A stretch of DNA of 64,000 bases, taken from NCBI GenBank assembly GCA_022652545.1, contig JALCRM010000001.1, positions 434,001 through 498,000 on the forward strand, given 5' to 3'. A program made the position numbers and the translations under genes. Shown here piece by piece: positions 17,714 to 26,958 of this stretch (within the stretch, counting starts at the first letter, position 1; the number at the start of each line of letters is the position of its first letter). This DNA is from Lachnospiraceae bacterium. Its GTDB lineage: Bacteria; Bacillota; Clostridia; Lachnospirales; Lachnospiraceae. The notes under the pieces were generated by a model. It saw only the letters and a program-made list of their open reading frames with translations. It was not told where the DNA came from and searched no databases.

Positions 17714-18886
17714 ATGGATGCAATTTCTATAGCTGAGATCAGGGAACAGTTCAGGGCAGCGCAGGAAACGACGCTGCCCTCTTTATTGGAAAAATACGGG
17801 ACGGACCAAAGGGCCGGCGTACAGGCTCTCTGCAGGAGCGCGCAGGGAAAACTTGCGTCTCTTGAGAAGGAGCGCCGGCGCGTGGCTTCGATGCGCGCCT
17901 TTGAACGCGGGGCGGCAGGGGATTACCTTACGACCGGCTTTCTGTGCGGAATAGATGAGGCAGGGCGGGGGCCGCTCGCCGGTCCCGTGGCTGCGGGGGC
18001 CTGCATTCTTCCTCCGGACCATGACCTGCTGTATGTCAACGATTCCAAAAAACTGACCGCACAGAAGCGGGAAGAGCTGTACGAGGCGATCACCGGGGAA
18101 GCCGTGTCCTGGGCAGTCGCTCTCGTAGACCCGGCGGAGATCGACAGGATCAACATTCTGCAGGCTACTTTCGAAGCCATGCGGCAGGCGGTTGCCCGCC
18201 TTGACCCGGCGCCGGAGGTACTGGTGATCGATGCGGTGCGTATACCGGGCATGCATCTGCCCCAGGTGCCGGTCATCAAGGGAGACGCAAAATGCCTGTC
18301 TGTCGCGGCGGCCAGCATCCTCGCAAAGGTGACGAGGGACCGGCTTATGCTGGAGGAAGACAGAAAATATCCCGAATACGGTTTCGCCGCAAACAAGGGG
18401 TACGGCAGCGCGGATCATATCGCAGCCCTGAAGAAATACGGCCCCTGTCCCATACACCGCAGAAGCTTTATCGGTAATTTTACCGGAGGCGGGGAAGGAG
18501 CGCCGGGCACGGAAGACAGGCGCAGCGTCGGCAGTGCCTGGGAGATCAGGGCGGCCGGATACCTGCAGAGCCGGGGCGTCCGTATCCTGGAGCACAGTTT
18601 CAGGTCCCGGCAGGGCGAGATCGATCTGATCGGCACCGACGCAGAGGATACGCTGCTGTTCATCGAGGTCAAGTACAGAAAGAACGACAGGTACGGGACC
18701 GCCGCGGAAGCAGTCACGGAAGAAAAGCAGAGGACTATTTCCGAGGTGTCGGATTTTTACCGTTATATCCATCACATCGGTGACGGGCAAAGGATGCGGT
18801 ATGACGTCGTTGCAATAGAGGACGGCGACATCTCCTGGATCCGGAATGCATTTCCGTACCGGGGAAGGCATGCACATGGAAATTGA
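17714..18886 (+). CDS. rnhB: ribonuclease HII fused to a YraN (UPF0102) nuclease-like domain
   Basis: A 390-aa two-domain protein. After an N-terminal helical region (to about 75), residues about 75-262 are RNase [17 protein letters not shown] with the first two acidic residues, [15 protein letters not shown], and the closing [15 protein letters not shown]. Residues about 268-388 are a YraN domain: [25 protein letters not shown] and [13 protein letters not shown], the E-D-ExK pattern of a PD-(D/E)xK fold. RNase HII removes RNA from DNA hybrids; YraN function is unknown. ATG 17714 follows GGAGAG. The reading frame is continuous across the junction. Overlaps pgeF by 11 bp. Confidence 0.92.
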   Translation: MDAISIAEIREQFRAAQETTLPSLLEKYGTDQRAGVQALCRSAQGKLASLEKERRRVASMRAFERGAAGDYLTTGFLCGIDEAGRGPLAGPVAAGACILPPDHDLLYVNDSKKLTAQKREELYEAITGEAVSWAVALVDPAEIDRINILQATFEAMRQAVARLDPAPEVLVIDAVRIPGMHLPQVPVIKGDAKCLSVAAASILAKVTRDRLMLEEDRKYPEYGFAANKGYGSADHIAALKKYGPCPIHRRSFIGNFTGGGEGAPGTEDRRSVGSAWEIRAAGYLQSRGVRILEHSFRSRQGEIDLIGTDAEDTLLFIEVKYRKNDRYGTAAEAVTEEKQRTISEVSDFYRYIHHIGDGQRMRYDVVAIEDGDISWIRNAFPYRGRHAHGN

Positions 18887-19781
18887 GGAGATCTATGACA
18901 GGCTCGGCAGAAGCGGCGCCTACCGCCTGCACACGGCTGAAGTCGGCGGCCATTCGCCCGTCTGGCTCACGTTTCCCGTCATGGAGGAGGCGGATTTTGC
19001 CGTCCATGCCTTTACGACACGCTTCGGCGGGGTCAGCGAAGGAAACTTTGCCGAACTCAATCTCGGCATGACGATGGAAGCACAGGCACTGGGAAAGGAA
19101 ACGGGCGAGCGCAATCATCTCAGAAACTACAGTATTATCGCGGGGGCGCTGGAAAGGACCTGCGATGATGTCGTGATCTCCTACCAGACGCATACGAAGA
19201 ACGTGCGCCGGGTCACCTCCGCGGACGCCGGAAAAGGAGTGACAAGGGAACGCGATTACAGGGATGTGGATGCGCTCGTTACGGACGAGCCGGGTCTGCT
19301 CCTCGTGACACTGCACGCAGACTGCACGCCGGTTTATTTTGCGGATCCCGTGCACCGCACAGTGGGTGTTGCGCATTCCGGCTGGCGCGGCACGGCGCAG
19401 CGTATCTGTGCGGAAGTCGTATCGGTGATGCGTCGGGAATTCGGCACGCGCCCGGAAGACCTGCTTGCGCAGATCGGCCCGGTCATCTGTGAGTCATGCT
19501 ATGAAGTGGGACAGGACGTTGCGGAGATCTTCCGCAGGGAACTCGGAGAAGAGGTCTGCAGCGGACAAAACATCCTGCGTCCGGGAAAAGACGAGGCGCA
19601 CAGTCAGCTGGACCTGGCTGCCGCAAACCGGTACATACTTCTTGCTGCCGGCCTGCAGGAGGGGCATGTCGGCGTTTCCGGCCTGTGCACCTGCTGCCAC
19701 AGCGACATTTTCTTTTCGCACAGAGGTATGAAAGGAAAGCCGAGGGGGAACCTCGGCGCACTGATCACAATACGGAAGTAG
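18876..19781 (+). CDS. pgeF: purine nucleoside phosphorylase/adenosine deaminase of the PgeF (YfiH, DUF152) family
   Basis: A 301-aa zinc enzyme family shown elsewhere to act on purine nucleosides and linked to peptidoglycan precursor editing; formerly called laccase-like. The Zn-binding motifs are clear: [12 protein letters not shown] near residue 48, [13 protein letters not shown] with His and Cys ligands, and [13 protein letters not shown] with the third His. ATG 18876 has GGGGAAGG at suitable distance; earlier in-frame ATGs at 18846 and 18870 are too far from or too close to it. A perfect 7-bp hairpin (19739-19757) sits inside the gene end at the convergent junction with the PRPP synthase. 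Confidence 0.9.
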   Translation: MEIEEIYDRLGRSGAYRLHTAEVGGHSPVWLTFPVMEEADFAVHAFTTRFGGVSEGNFAELNLGMTMEAQALGKETGERNHLRNYSIIAGALERTCDDVVISYQTHTKNVRRVTSADAGKGVTRERDYRDVDALVTDEPGLLLVTLHADCTPVYFADPVHRTVGVAHSGWRGTAQRICAEVVSVMRREFGTRPEDLLAQIGPVICESCYEVGQDVAEIFRRELGEEVCSGQNILRPGKDEAHSQLDLAAANRYILLAAGLQEGHVGVSGLCTCCHSDIFFSHRGMKGKPRGNLGALITIRK

Positions 19782-19788
19782 CGGAAAC

Positions 19789-21000
19789 TCAGAGCAGGTC
19801 GACTTTGGCTCCCTGGAAGCCTTCGCGGTTGTATTTATCCAGGATCTCGTGGATCTTGTCCGTAGGCGTTGTCACGTTGGAGATGGAAGCGTCGTGGTTG
19901 AAGTAGTCGATGATGGTGGCCAGGTATTTGCTCATGTCGGCAGCCGCGAACCATTTCCGTTCCTTGAGTTCCGGGTTCAGATAGGTGAGGTTCGTGGTGA
20001 CGACCTTGTCGAACCAGCCGTTTTCATAGGCACTGTCGAAAGCGTCCAGGCCGTCCGTAAAGAGGCCGAAGGTGCAGCAGATGAAAACACGTCTGGCACC
20101 GCGCTCCTTGAGCTGTTTTGACGTATCGAGCATGGAGCCGCCCGAAGAGATCATGTCGTCGATGACGATGACGTCGCGCCCCCGGATGTCGCTCCCGAGG
20201 AACTCGTGCGCGACGATCGGGTTCTTGCCGCCCACGATCTTTGAATAGTCGCGGCGCTTGTAGAACATGCCGGTGTCCGCGCCGATGACGGAGGCAAAAT
20301 AGATCGCACGTTCCATGGCACCCTCGTCGGGGCTGATGACAGTGATGTGCTCCTTGTCGATCGTAAGGTCGGAGGTGGAGAGCATCAGTGTACGCAGGAA
20401 CTGATAGGGCGGCAGAAAATTGTCGAAGTTGGAAAGAGGGGCGACGCTCTGCACACGCGGGTCGTGGGCGTCGAAGGTGATGAAATTGGAAACCCCCATA
20501 TCGTGGAGTTCCTTCAGCATCATTGCGCAGTCCAGGGATTCACGTCCGGATCTTTTATGCTGGCGGCCTTCGTAAAGGAACGGCATAATGACGGTCAGCC
20601 GGCGCGCTTTCCCGTTGACGGCGGAAATGATCCGCTTCAGATCCTGGAAATGGTCGTCGGGGGACATGTGGTTGATGAAACCGTTCATTTTGTAGGTGAG
20701 GGAATAGTTGCAGACATCCGTCAGGATCATGAGGTCATAGCCGCGGACAGATTCGGGAAGCAGTGCTTTGGCTTCTCCGGTGCCGAAACGCGGGCACGGT
20801 GCGGGCAGCTCGTAGGTGCTGCGGACGTAGTCGCGGAAAGCCGGATCCTGTTTGGCAATGTTGTGGTCGGTCATCCGGAAAGTTGCGATCCAGGTGTCGA
20901 TGCGGTTGCCGAGGTCCTGTGCCGACGGCGTGATGATCAAACCGAGAGGGGCGATGGGGATCTGTCTTTCAAGCTGTTCGTGCAATTCCGTTCCGGGCAT
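19789..21000 (-). CDS. prs: ribose-phosphate pyrophosphokinase (long form)
   Basis: Makes PRPP from ribose-5-phosphate and ATP for nucleotide, histidine and tryptophan synthesis. The 403-aa protein is longer than the usual 310-330 aa. It keeps VIMPFLYEGRQHKRSGRES-type and FDAHDPRVQ motifs and the PRPP loop VIVIDDMISSGGSM, but has an extended N-terminus and a C-terminal tail. Such long forms are common in Lachnospiraceae-type genomes. Start ATG 20998-21000 is preceded by GCAGGAGG on the minus strand; the frame stays open far upstream through der, which is only an antisense artefact. Convergent with pgeF by 7 bp, divergent from der. Confidence 0.92.
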   Translation of the reverse strand: MPGTELHEQLERQIPIAPLGLIITPSAQDLGNRIDTWIATFRMTDHNIAKQDPAFRDYVRSTYELPAPCPRFGTGEAKALLPESVRGYDLMILTDVCNYSLTYKMNGFINHMSPDDHFQDLKRIISAVNGKARRLTVIMPFLYEGRQHKRSGRESLDCAMMLKELHDMGVSNFITFDAHDPRVQSVAPLSNFDNFLPPYQFLRTLMLSTSDLTIDKEHITVISPDEGAMERAIYFASVIGADTGMFYKRRDYSKIVGGKNPIVAHEFLGSDIRGRDVIVIDDMISSGGSMLDTSKQLKERGARRVFICCTFGLFTDGLDAFDSAYENGWFDKVVTTNLTYLNPELKERKWFAAADMSKYLATIIDYFNHDASISNVTTPTDKIHEILDKYNREGFQGAKVDLL

Positions 21001-21042
21001 GTATGCCTCCTGCGCTCTGCTGACTGTTTTTCCGACAGGGAT

Positions 21043-21071
21043 ATTATAGGAGCAAAACACGCTGCCCGCAA
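21043..21071 (-). promoter_or_regulatory. promoter of prs (minus strand)
   Basis: Read on the minus strand: TTGCGG (21066-21071), 17-bp spacer, TATAAT (21043-21048), about 45 bp before the prs start. Confidence 0.7.
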
Positions 21072-21114
21072 GCCGTGTCGTCAGTTCGGAAGGAGCCCGG
21101 GAAAAGCAGCGTCC

Positions 21115-21143
21115 TTTACATGTCCGAGGTTTTTGTCTAAAAT
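21115..21143 (+). promoter_or_regulatory. promoter of der
   Basis: TTTACA (21115-21120), 17-bp spacer, TAAAAT (21138-21143). A short hairpin GCCCC-GCAT-GGGGC (21151-21164) lies in the leader directly before the ribosome binding site. Confidence 0.7.
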
Positions 21144-21180
21144 ACAGTAAGCCCCGCATGGGGCCGGAATTGAGGTGTAT

Positions 21181-22524
21181 ATGGGAAGAAAAAGCAAACC
21201 GGTCGTTGCGATCGTGGGACGCCCGAATGTAGGCAAATCCACATTGTTCAATATGCTGGCCGGAAGAAAGATCTCCATCGTGGAGGATACGCCGGGTGTT
21301 ACGCGCGACAGGATCTACGCGGACTGCACCTGGCTGAACTATGAGTTTACGCTGATCGATACCGGGGGCATCGAACCGCGGACCAGAGACGTGATCCTGG
21401 CCCAGATGCGGGAGCAGGCCCAGATCGCGATCGACATGGCGGATGTCATCCTTTTCATGGTCGACGGCAGACAGGGAATGCAGGACGCGGACAGCCAGGT
21501 CGCGGACATGCTGCGCCGTTCGCGGAAGCCCGTCGTGCTCGTGGTGAACAAGATCGACAGCTATCACAAACAGCAGAGCGACATCTACGAGTTTTACAAT
21601 CTCGGGATCGGCGAACCGTTCGGCATATCGTCCGTGAACCAGACGGGGATCGGCGACCTTCTGGACGAGGTCGTGAAACACTTTCCCGCGCCGACGGAGC
21701 AGCCGGAAGACGACGACAGTACGAGTATCGCGGTCGTCGGTAAGCCGAATGTCGGAAAGTCTTCGATCGTCAACCGCCTGATCGGTGAGAACCGCGTGAT
21801 CGTTTCCGAGATCGCCGGCACGACGCGGGATGCGGTGGACACCGAGGTCATGCACGACGGCCGGAAATATACCTTCATCGACACGGCCGGCCTGCGCCGC
21901 AGGAGCAAGGTGAAGGAAGACCTGGAATACTACATGCTGCTGCGCACGATCGGAGCGGTTGAACGCGCGGATATCACGATACTGGTCATCGATGCATCGG
22001 AGGGCGTGTCGGAGCAGGACGCCAAAATAGCGGGCATAGCCCACGATCGCGGCAAGGCCGTCATCATTGCGGTAAACAAGTGGGACCTGGTCGAGAAGGA
22101 CGATCATTCGACGGACAGGTTCACCGAAAAAGTGCGTTCCACGCTGTCTTTTCTGCCCTATGCGGAGATCATCTTCATTTCGGCGCAGACCGGGCAGCGG
22201 CTCGTCAAACTCTATGACCTGATCGATATGGTCTCGGCCAACCAGAACATGCGCATCCAGACCGGCGTGCTGAACGAGATCATTTCGGAGGCGGTGACGA
22301 TACAGCAGCCGCCGGCGGACAAGGGGAAAATGCTGAAGATCTATTATTCCACGCAGACCGGCGTAAAGCCGCCCACGTTTGTGATGTTCGTCAACGATGC
22401 GGAGCTGTTTCATTTTTCCTATCAGCGTTTCATTGAAAACAGACTGCGCGATACCTTTGGATTCAGGGGCACGCCGCTCAAGCTGATCATCAGGGAGCGC
22501 GGCGGAGACCAGGAAAAGGTGTAA
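21181..22524 (+). CDS. der: ribosome biogenesis GTPase Der (EngA)
   Basis: GTPase with two tandem G domains needed for 50S assembly. The 447-aa protein has G1 loops [12 protein letters not shown] (about residues 12-23) and [12 protein letters not shown] (about 188), DTGGIEPR and [10 protein letters not shown] switch II motifs, NKID and NKWD G4 motifs, and a C-terminal KH-like domain. ATG 21181 has GAGGTG just upstream; an in-frame GTG at 21175 is inside that site. It heads the der-plsY-gpsA group, a common order in Bacillota. Confidence 0.97.
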   Translation: MGRKSKPVVAIVGRPNVGKSTLFNMLAGRKISIVEDTPGVTRDRIYADCTWLNYEFTLIDTGGIEPRTRDVILAQMREQAQIAIDMADVILFMVDGRQGMQDADSQVADMLRRSRKPVVLVVNKIDSYHKQQSDIYEFYNLGIGEPFGISSVNQTGIGDLLDEVVKHFPAPTEQPEDDDSTSIAVVGKPNVGKSSIVNRLIGENRVIVSEIAGTTRDAVDTEVMHDGRKYTFIDTAGLRRRSKVKEDLEYYMLLRTIGAVERADITILVIDASEGVSEQDAKIAGIAHDRGKAVIIAVNKWDLVEKDDHSTDRFTEKVRSTLSFLPYAEIIFISAQTGQRLVKLYDLIDMVSANQNMRIQTGVLNEIISEAVTIQQPPADKGKMLKIYYSTQTGVKPPTFVMFVNDAELFHFSYQRFIENRLRDTFGFRGTPLKLIIRERGGDQEKV

Positions 22525-22537
22525 AGGAGAGACGGGA

Positions 22538-23266
22538 ATGACCAGATTGTATGCGGTTGCGATCGGATATATGTTCGGACTTTTCCAGACGGCCTATTTT
22601 TACGGGCGCCTGAAGGGCATCGACATCCGCAAATACGGCAGCGGAAATTCCGGTACCACAAACATGCTGCGCACGCTGGGCACAAAGGCCGGCATCGTCG
22701 TGTTCTGCGGGGACGTCCTGAAAGCGATCGCCGCGGTGGTGCTTGTGACGGTACTGTTCGGCAGGCAGCATGCCGACATCGTCTATCTTCTGAAAATGTA
22801 CACTGCGATCGGCCTGGTCCTGGGGCATAACTACCCGTTTTATATGCATTTTCACGGAGGCAAGGGCGTTGCCGTGACCGGCGGATTCATGCTGGCATTC
22901 CACTGGACGGTCATTCCCGTGGGGCTGTGCGCCTTCTTCCTGCCGGCTATTTTCACGCACTATGTTTCTCTGGGCTCTCTCTGCCTGGTCACGGGCTTCA
23001 TCATCCAGCTGGTCCTGGAGGGCCAGGCCGGCGTTTTCCACTGTACGCAGGCGGTGCTGTGTGAAATGTACGTCCTCGGTGCCTTCATCAGCGGACTGTG
23101 CTGGGTGCAGCACAGGGCCAATATCGGCCGGCTGATCCACGGGACCGAGCGCAAAACGTATCTGGGAAGCCGGAACCATGCCATCCTGAGCGAAGAAGAG
23201 ATACGGAAACAGAAGGAAGCGCAGAAGGAAGCAAAACAGGCGCAGAAGCCGCACGAAAACGTATGA
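22538..23266 (+). CDS. plsY: glycerol-3-phosphate acyltransferase PlsY
   Basis: Integral membrane enzyme that uses acyl-phosphate from PlsX to acylate glycerol-3-phosphate. The 242-aa protein has the catalytic motifs of PlsY: GSGNSGTTNMLRTLG (about residues 35-49) and GHNYPFYMHFHGGKGVA (about 102-118), set among several hydrophobic helices. The C-terminus has a charged Lys/Gln/Glu-rich extension (RKQKEAQKEAKQAQK) beyond the usual 200 aa. It is flanked by der and gpsA; GpsA makes its glycerol-3-phosphate substrate. Confidence 0.94.
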   Translation: MTRLYAVAIGYMFGLFQTAYFYGRLKGIDIRKYGSGNSGTTNMLRTLGTKAGIVVFCGDVLKAIAAVVLVTVLFGRQHADIVYLLKMYTAIGLVLGHNYPFYMHFHGGKGVAVTGGFMLAFHWTVIPVGLCAFFLPAIFTHYVSLGSLCLVTGFIIQLVLEGQAGVFHCTQAVLCEMYVLGAFISGLCWVQHRANIGRLIHGTERKTYLGSRNHAILSEEEIRKQKEAQKEAKQAQKPHENV

Positions 23267-23301
23267 ACCCGACCGGTCCGGCCGGAGCAAAGGAGCACAG
23301 A

Positions 23302-24318
23302 ATGGCTGATATAGGAATGATCGGAGCGGGGAGCTGGGGCACGGCCCTGACCTATCGTCTTTCCGGCAACGGACACCGCGTCGAGATCTGGTCGATCGCG
23401 CAGGACGAGGTCGATATGATCAACCGGTACCATGAGCAGAAGGAGAAGCTTCCGGGCACGATCCTGCCGGAAAGTGTGACCGCCTCCACGGACCTCAGGA
23501 CCGTCATGATGGGCAAGGACATGCTGGTGCTGGCGGTCCCGTCGCCCTTCACGCGCAGTACGGCGCATAAAATGGCGGAGTACTGTAAATACGGGCAGCT
23601 TATCGTTTCCGTTGCCAAGGGGATCGAAGAGAGCACGCTCATGACCCTGTCGGAGATCATTTCGCAGGAGATCCCGCAGGCAAACGTGGCGGTACTGAGC
23701 GGCCCGACCCACGCCGAAGAGGTGGGAAAGGGCATGCCGACCACGATCGTGGCGGGCGCTTCGGATGAGAAAACGGCAAAATATGTGCAGGATGTTTTTA
23801 TGAACGAGGTTTTCCGCGTTTATACGAGCCCCGATATGCTGGGAATGCAGATCGGGGCGGCACTGAAAAACGTATGCGCACTCGGGGCCGGCATCGCGGA
23901 CGGACTGGGGTACGGGGACAACGCCAAGGCCGCGCTGATCACGCGGGGCATCTCGGAGATCAGCAGGCTGGGGATCGCGATGGGCGGTAAAAGCGAGACC
24001 TTTTTCGGCCTTACGGGCATAGGAGATCTCATCGTGACCTGTGCTTCCATGCATTCGCGCAACCGGCGGGCCGGCATCCTGATCGGCCAGGGCAAGTCCT
24101 ATGAAGAGGCCATGCGGGAAGTCAACCAGGTAGTGGAAGGGGTATACAGCGCAAAGACGGCGAGGGCGCTCGGCGTCAAATACGGGATAGAACTGCCGAT
24201 CATCGAGGAAGTCTGCCGTATCCTGTTCGAAGGCAAGAACGCCGCGGAAGCGGTGCGCGATCTGATGCTGCGCGACAGGAAGCTGGAGATCGGACATCTG
24301 GACTGGAAAAACGAATAG
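23302..24318 (+). CDS. gpsA: NAD(P)-dependent glycerol-3-phosphate dehydrogenase
   Basis: Reduces dihydroxyacetone phosphate to glycerol-3-phosphate for phospholipids. The 338-aa protein has the N-terminal nucleotide-binding motif GMIGAGSWGTAL, SVAKGIEE, the LSGPTHAEEV segment, GAALKNVCALGAGIADGL with the catalytic Lys, and GLTGIGDLIVTC. ATG 23302 follows AAAGGAG; the frame is open upstream through the end of plsY but has no homology there. It supplies PlsY, encoded just before. Confidence 0.97.
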   Translation: MADIGMIGAGSWGTALTYRLSGNGHRVEIWSIAQDEVDMINRYHEQKEKLPGTILPESVTASTDLRTVMMGKDMLVLAVPSPFTRSTAHKMAEYCKYGQLIVSVAKGIEESTLMTLSEIISQEIPQANVAVLSGPTHAEEVGKGMPTTIVAGASDEKTAKYVQDVFMNEVFRVYTSPDMLGMQIGAALKNVCALGAGIADGLGYGDNAKAALITRGISEISRLGIAMGGKSETFFGLTGIGDLIVTCASMHSRNRRAGILIGQGKSYEEAMREVNQVVEGVYSAKTARALGVKYGIELPIIEEVCRILFEGKNAAEAVRDLMLRDRKLEIGHLDWKNE

Positions 24319-24333
24319 AGAGGGTTTGAAAAA

Positions 24334-25572
24334 ATGGAAGCAAATATGACGATCTTTGATGAACTGAAGGCCCGCGGTCTGCTGGCGCAGCTGACGGATG
24401 AAGAGGAAATCCGGGAACTGGTCAATGCGGGCAAGGCCACGTTTTACATCGGTTTCGACCCTACGGCGGATTCCCTGCATGTGGGACATTTCATGGCGCT
24501 CTGCCTCATGAAACGCCTGCAGGAAGCGGGCAACAGGCCGATCGCCCTGGTGGGCGGCGGCACGGGCATGATCGGCGACCCCAGCGGGCGCAGCGATCTG
24601 CGCAGCGTGATGACGGTCGAGCAGATCGACCACAACTGCGAATGCTTCAAAAAGCAGATGAGCCGTTTTATCGAATTCGGGCCCGGCAAGGCAATGATGG
24701 TGAACAACGCGGACTGGCTCCGCAATCTGAACTATATGGAATTCATCCGGGATATCGGACCGTGCTTCAGCGTCAACAACATGCTGCGCGCCGAATGCTA
24801 CAAACAGCGCATGGAAAAAGGTCTGACCTTCCTTGAATTCAACTACATGCTGCTGCAGAGCTACGACTTCCTGCAGCTGTACAAGAACTACGGCTGCCTG
24901 ATGCAGTTCGGCGGCGACGACCAGTGGAGCAACATGCTCGGCGGCATAGACCTCATACGGAAGAAGACCGGCGGGGATGCGTATGCCATGACGATCACGC
25001 TGCTTCTCAAGTCCGACGGCAAGAAGATGGGAAAAACAGCCGGCGGAGCGGTCTGGCTCGATCCCGACAAGACGAAGCCGTACGATTTTTACCAGTACTG
25101 GCGCAACATCGATGACGGCGACGTCCTGAAATGTCTCCGTATGCTGACGTTCCTGCCGCTCGCGCAGATCGATGAAATGGACAGATGGGAAGGCAGCCGC
25201 CTGAACGAAGCCAAGGAGATACTGGCTTACGAGCTCACCTCCATGGTACATGGAAAAGAAGAGGCAGAAAAGGCAAAAAAGGGCGCCATGGCGCTGTTTG
25301 CAGGAGGAGCGGGAGAAACCGCGGAGATACCGACCACAGTCCTTGCAGCCTCTGACCTGCGGGAAGACGGGACGATCGGCATACTGGACCTGCTTGTCAA
25401 AGCAGGACTCAACGCAAGCAACAGCGAGGCGCGCAGAGCGATCGAGCAGGGCGGCGTCACCATAGACGGTGAAAAGGTCTCCGATCCCCGGTCGTCGTGC
25501 ACGAAGGCGCAGCTGGAAAAGGGCATTCTCGTAAGGAGAGGAAAGAAAAACTTCAAAAAGGTCACGGTGTAG
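24334..25572 (+). CDS. tyrS: tyrosyl-tRNA synthetase
   Basis: Class I synthetase charging tRNA(Tyr). The 412-aa protein has the HIGH-type motif HVGHFMA (about residue 48), GDPSGR, the QFGGDDQWSN tyrosine-site block, the KMSKS-type loop GKKMGKTAGG, and a C-terminal S4 domain (about 345-405, ARRAIEQGGVTIDGEKV). ATG 24334 has GAGAGGG upstream. It follows gpsA by 15 bp with no T-box leader or terminator in that gap, so it is probably read through from der. It converges with the lipoprotein gene, sharing 11 bp at the 3' ends. Confidence 0.96.
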   Translation: MEANMTIFDELKARGLLAQLTDEEEIRELVNAGKATFYIGFDPTADSLHVGHFMALCLMKRLQEAGNRPIALVGGGTGMIGDPSGRSDLRSVMTVEQIDHNCECFKKQMSRFIEFGPGKAMMVNNADWLRNLNYMEFIRDIGPCFSVNNMLRAECYKQRMEKGLTFLEFNYMLLQSYDFLQLYKNYGCLMQFGGDDQWSNMLGGIDLIRKKTGGDAYAMTITLLLKSDGKKMGKTAGGAVWLDPDKTKPYDFYQYWRNIDDGDVLKCLRMLTFLPLAQIDEMDRWEGSRLNEAKEILAYELTSMVHGKEEAEKAKKGAMALFAGGAGETAEIPTTVLAASDLREDGTIGILDLLVKAGLNASNSEARRAIEQGGVTIDGEKVSDPRSSCTKAQLEKGILVRRGKKNFKKVTV

Positions 25573-26101
25573 AGGAAGTATAGGCCGAAGCGGCGTCCGG
25601 CGTTTCTTCATAGGTGACAGTCACACCCTCCGGCGTTTCGCCGTGCAGGAAAGAGACCATGTAGCCGATACGCTGATTGGCCGTGGCATAGTATTCCTGT
25701 GCTTCTTTGAAACTTTCCGCATCGTACGCGGAGGGGTCGTCGAGAGCTTTGTGGAACAGCTGTTTTGACTGGTCCATATATTTGGAGGCGTTTTCGGCGC
25801 AGATCCGGACATTGGCGTATTCTTCGGGCGCCTCGACCGAGGCGGCGTCGCTTACGCAGCCCGCCATTTTATCGATCACCGCAAGAAGCTGTGTGCCGGC
25901 GTCATCCGCGTTTTCGTCGATGGCTTCGTATTCATCCCTGCAGTCTGCAAGTTCGTCAAAAAACGCGTTCATCTGACTGCTGTACTGCCCGAGAGCAGCC
26001 GCCTGTGTTCCGGATGAACAGCCGGTGAGCAGCAGTGCCGCGGCCAGCAGCATACAGGTGAAAAACCTGCGGGCTACGATTCCGGTCCTGAAAAATGTCA
26101 T
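25562..26101 (-). CDS. small putative lipoprotein of unknown function
   Basis: A 179-aa protein with a lipoprotein signal: basic N-terminus, hydrophobic core MLLAAALLL and lipobox LTGC with Cys28 as the lipidated residue, followed by SSG. The mature part is helical and acidic, with alternating Tyr and Ala (for example EEYANVRICAENASKYMDQS). I do not recognise a family. Start ATG 26099-26101 has GGAAGGAAC upstream; in-frame ATGs further out lack a site and would bury the signal peptide. It is expected on the outer membrane face. It is convergent with tyrS and divergent from the next membrane protein. Confidence 0.75.
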   Translation of the reverse strand: MTFFRTGIVARRFFTCMLLAAALLLTGCSSGTQAAALGQYSSQMNAFFDELADCRDEYEAIDENADDAGTQLLAVIDKMAGCVSDAASVEAPEEYANVRICAENASKYMDQSKQLFHKALDDPSAYDAESFKEAQEYYATANQRIGYMVSFLHGETPEGVTVTYEETPDAASAYTSSTP

Positions 26102-26147
26102 GCTTTTGTTCCTTCCCTGTGTCCGGACTTTCAAATTCATTCGATTC

Positions 26148-26176
26148 AATCTATCACAGAACCGGCGGCGCTTCAA
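26148..26176 (-). promoter_or_regulatory. candidate promoter of the lipoprotein gene (minus strand)
   Basis: Minus strand: TTGAAG (26171-26176), 17-bp spacer, TAGATT (26148-26153) with an extended -10 TG one base upstream. A CCGGCGG/CCGCCGG hairpin (26162-26187) overlaps the spacer. Confidence 0.5.
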
Positions 26177-26237
26177 TGTCCCGCCGGCCGTTTTCCCGGA
26201 AGGCCGGCTTTTCGGGCGTTCTCCGAGCCTGCTTTCA

Positions 26238-26266
26238 TTGCGTGCGGGTATTGAAAGTAGTACAAT
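26238..26266 (+). promoter_or_regulatory. promoter of the 26.3-kb membrane protein gene
   Basis: TTGCGT (26238-26243), 17-bp spacer, TACAAT (26261-26266), about 80 bp before the start codon. Confidence 0.65.
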
Positions 26267-26344
26267 TACTGCAATTCAATTCCGCGCCGGTGCCATGTCC
26301 CTTCCGGTCCGGAAAATCAGCTTGGGCCATGCGGGAGGCTTGAT

Positions 26345-26878
26345 ATGTCTGAAAACGGAGAAGTGAAGGAAGAATCGAAGGCAGCCGGTAAGGCAGCGGT
26401 CGAAACACAGGCAGCGAAGGCAGCCGGAACCGATGTCACGGACATGAATGAAAAGCAGCTGTTGATCAAAATATACCAGGAGACGCGCAAACAGGCGAAG
26501 GCCGGTTGGGTATCCGCCTGGGCGCACATCGGTATCTTTATCGTACTGACCATTTCTCTTTTCCTGCTCGTGCCGACGCTGATCAACACGCTGAAAACGG
26601 CAGACACCGCCATTAAGGACGCCCAGATCTCCGTCAGGCAGATCAATGTGCTGGTCGATTCGGCCCAAAGCTCGCTCACCAAGATCGATGAGGCCGTCAA
26701 CAACGCGAACGTCGTGATCAAGGACAATTCCGAGAATGTCACGGATGCGGTGCAGAAGATCGACAATATCGATTTTGACAGTCTTAACAGTTCCATACAG
26801 CGGCTGAACGATTCGCTCGAACCTTTTGCCAATACAGTGAATCTTATCAGCAGTCTGACAGGCGGCGGGAGCAACTGA
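26345..26878 (+). CDS. hypothetical single-pass membrane protein with coiled coil
   Basis: A 177-aa protein with an Ala/Lys/Glu-rich cytosolic N-terminus, one transmembrane helix (about residues 57-81, IGIFIVLTISLFLLVPTLI) and a long extracellular heptad-like region rich in Asn, Ser and Asp (about 84-165). The pattern resembles DUF948-type or chemoreceptor-like stalks, but no diagnostic motif is visible, so I leave the function open. It has its own promoter. The next gene is ilvB, 80 bp on, with a weak GGGTC/GATCCC hairpin and T5 (26927-26946) between them. Confidence 0.75.
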   Translation: MSENGEVKEESKAAGKAAVETQAAKAAGTDVTDMNEKQLLIKIYQETRKQAKAGWVSAWAHIGIFIVLTISLFLLVPTLINTLKTADTAIKDAQISVRQINVLVDSAQSSLTKIDEAVNNANVVIKDNSENVTDAVQKIDNIDFDSLNSSIQRLNDSLEPFANTVNLISSLTGGGSN

Positions 26879-26958
26879 GCCTGCTGCGGCGGCATCACCG
26901 GCAAAGGTCCTGCTGCTTATTCGGAGGGTCCGAGGATCCCCTTTTTACGGAGGTATGT

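Noticed and set aside
19739-19757. Terminator at the pgeF-prs convergent junction
   Set aside because: GCCGAGG/CCTCGGC is a perfect stem but has no T tract on either strand and lies inside the pgeF coding end.
21001-22413. Long minus-strand open frame continuing upstream of prs through der
   Set aside because: It is antisense to the clearly conserved der GTPase, has no homology, and prs has its own ATG, ribosome binding site and promoter near 21000-21071.
24319-24333. T-box riboswitch for tyrS
   Set aside because: Only 15 bp separate gpsA and tyrS, too little for a T-box.
22960-25611. Long minus-strand open frame across plsY, gpsA and tyrS
   Set aside because: Antisense to three well-supported genes, no recognisable domain, no ribosome binding site of its own.
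26927-26946. Terminator before ilvB
   Set aside because: GGGTC/GATCCC with T5 is short and bulged; too weak to list as a terminator.
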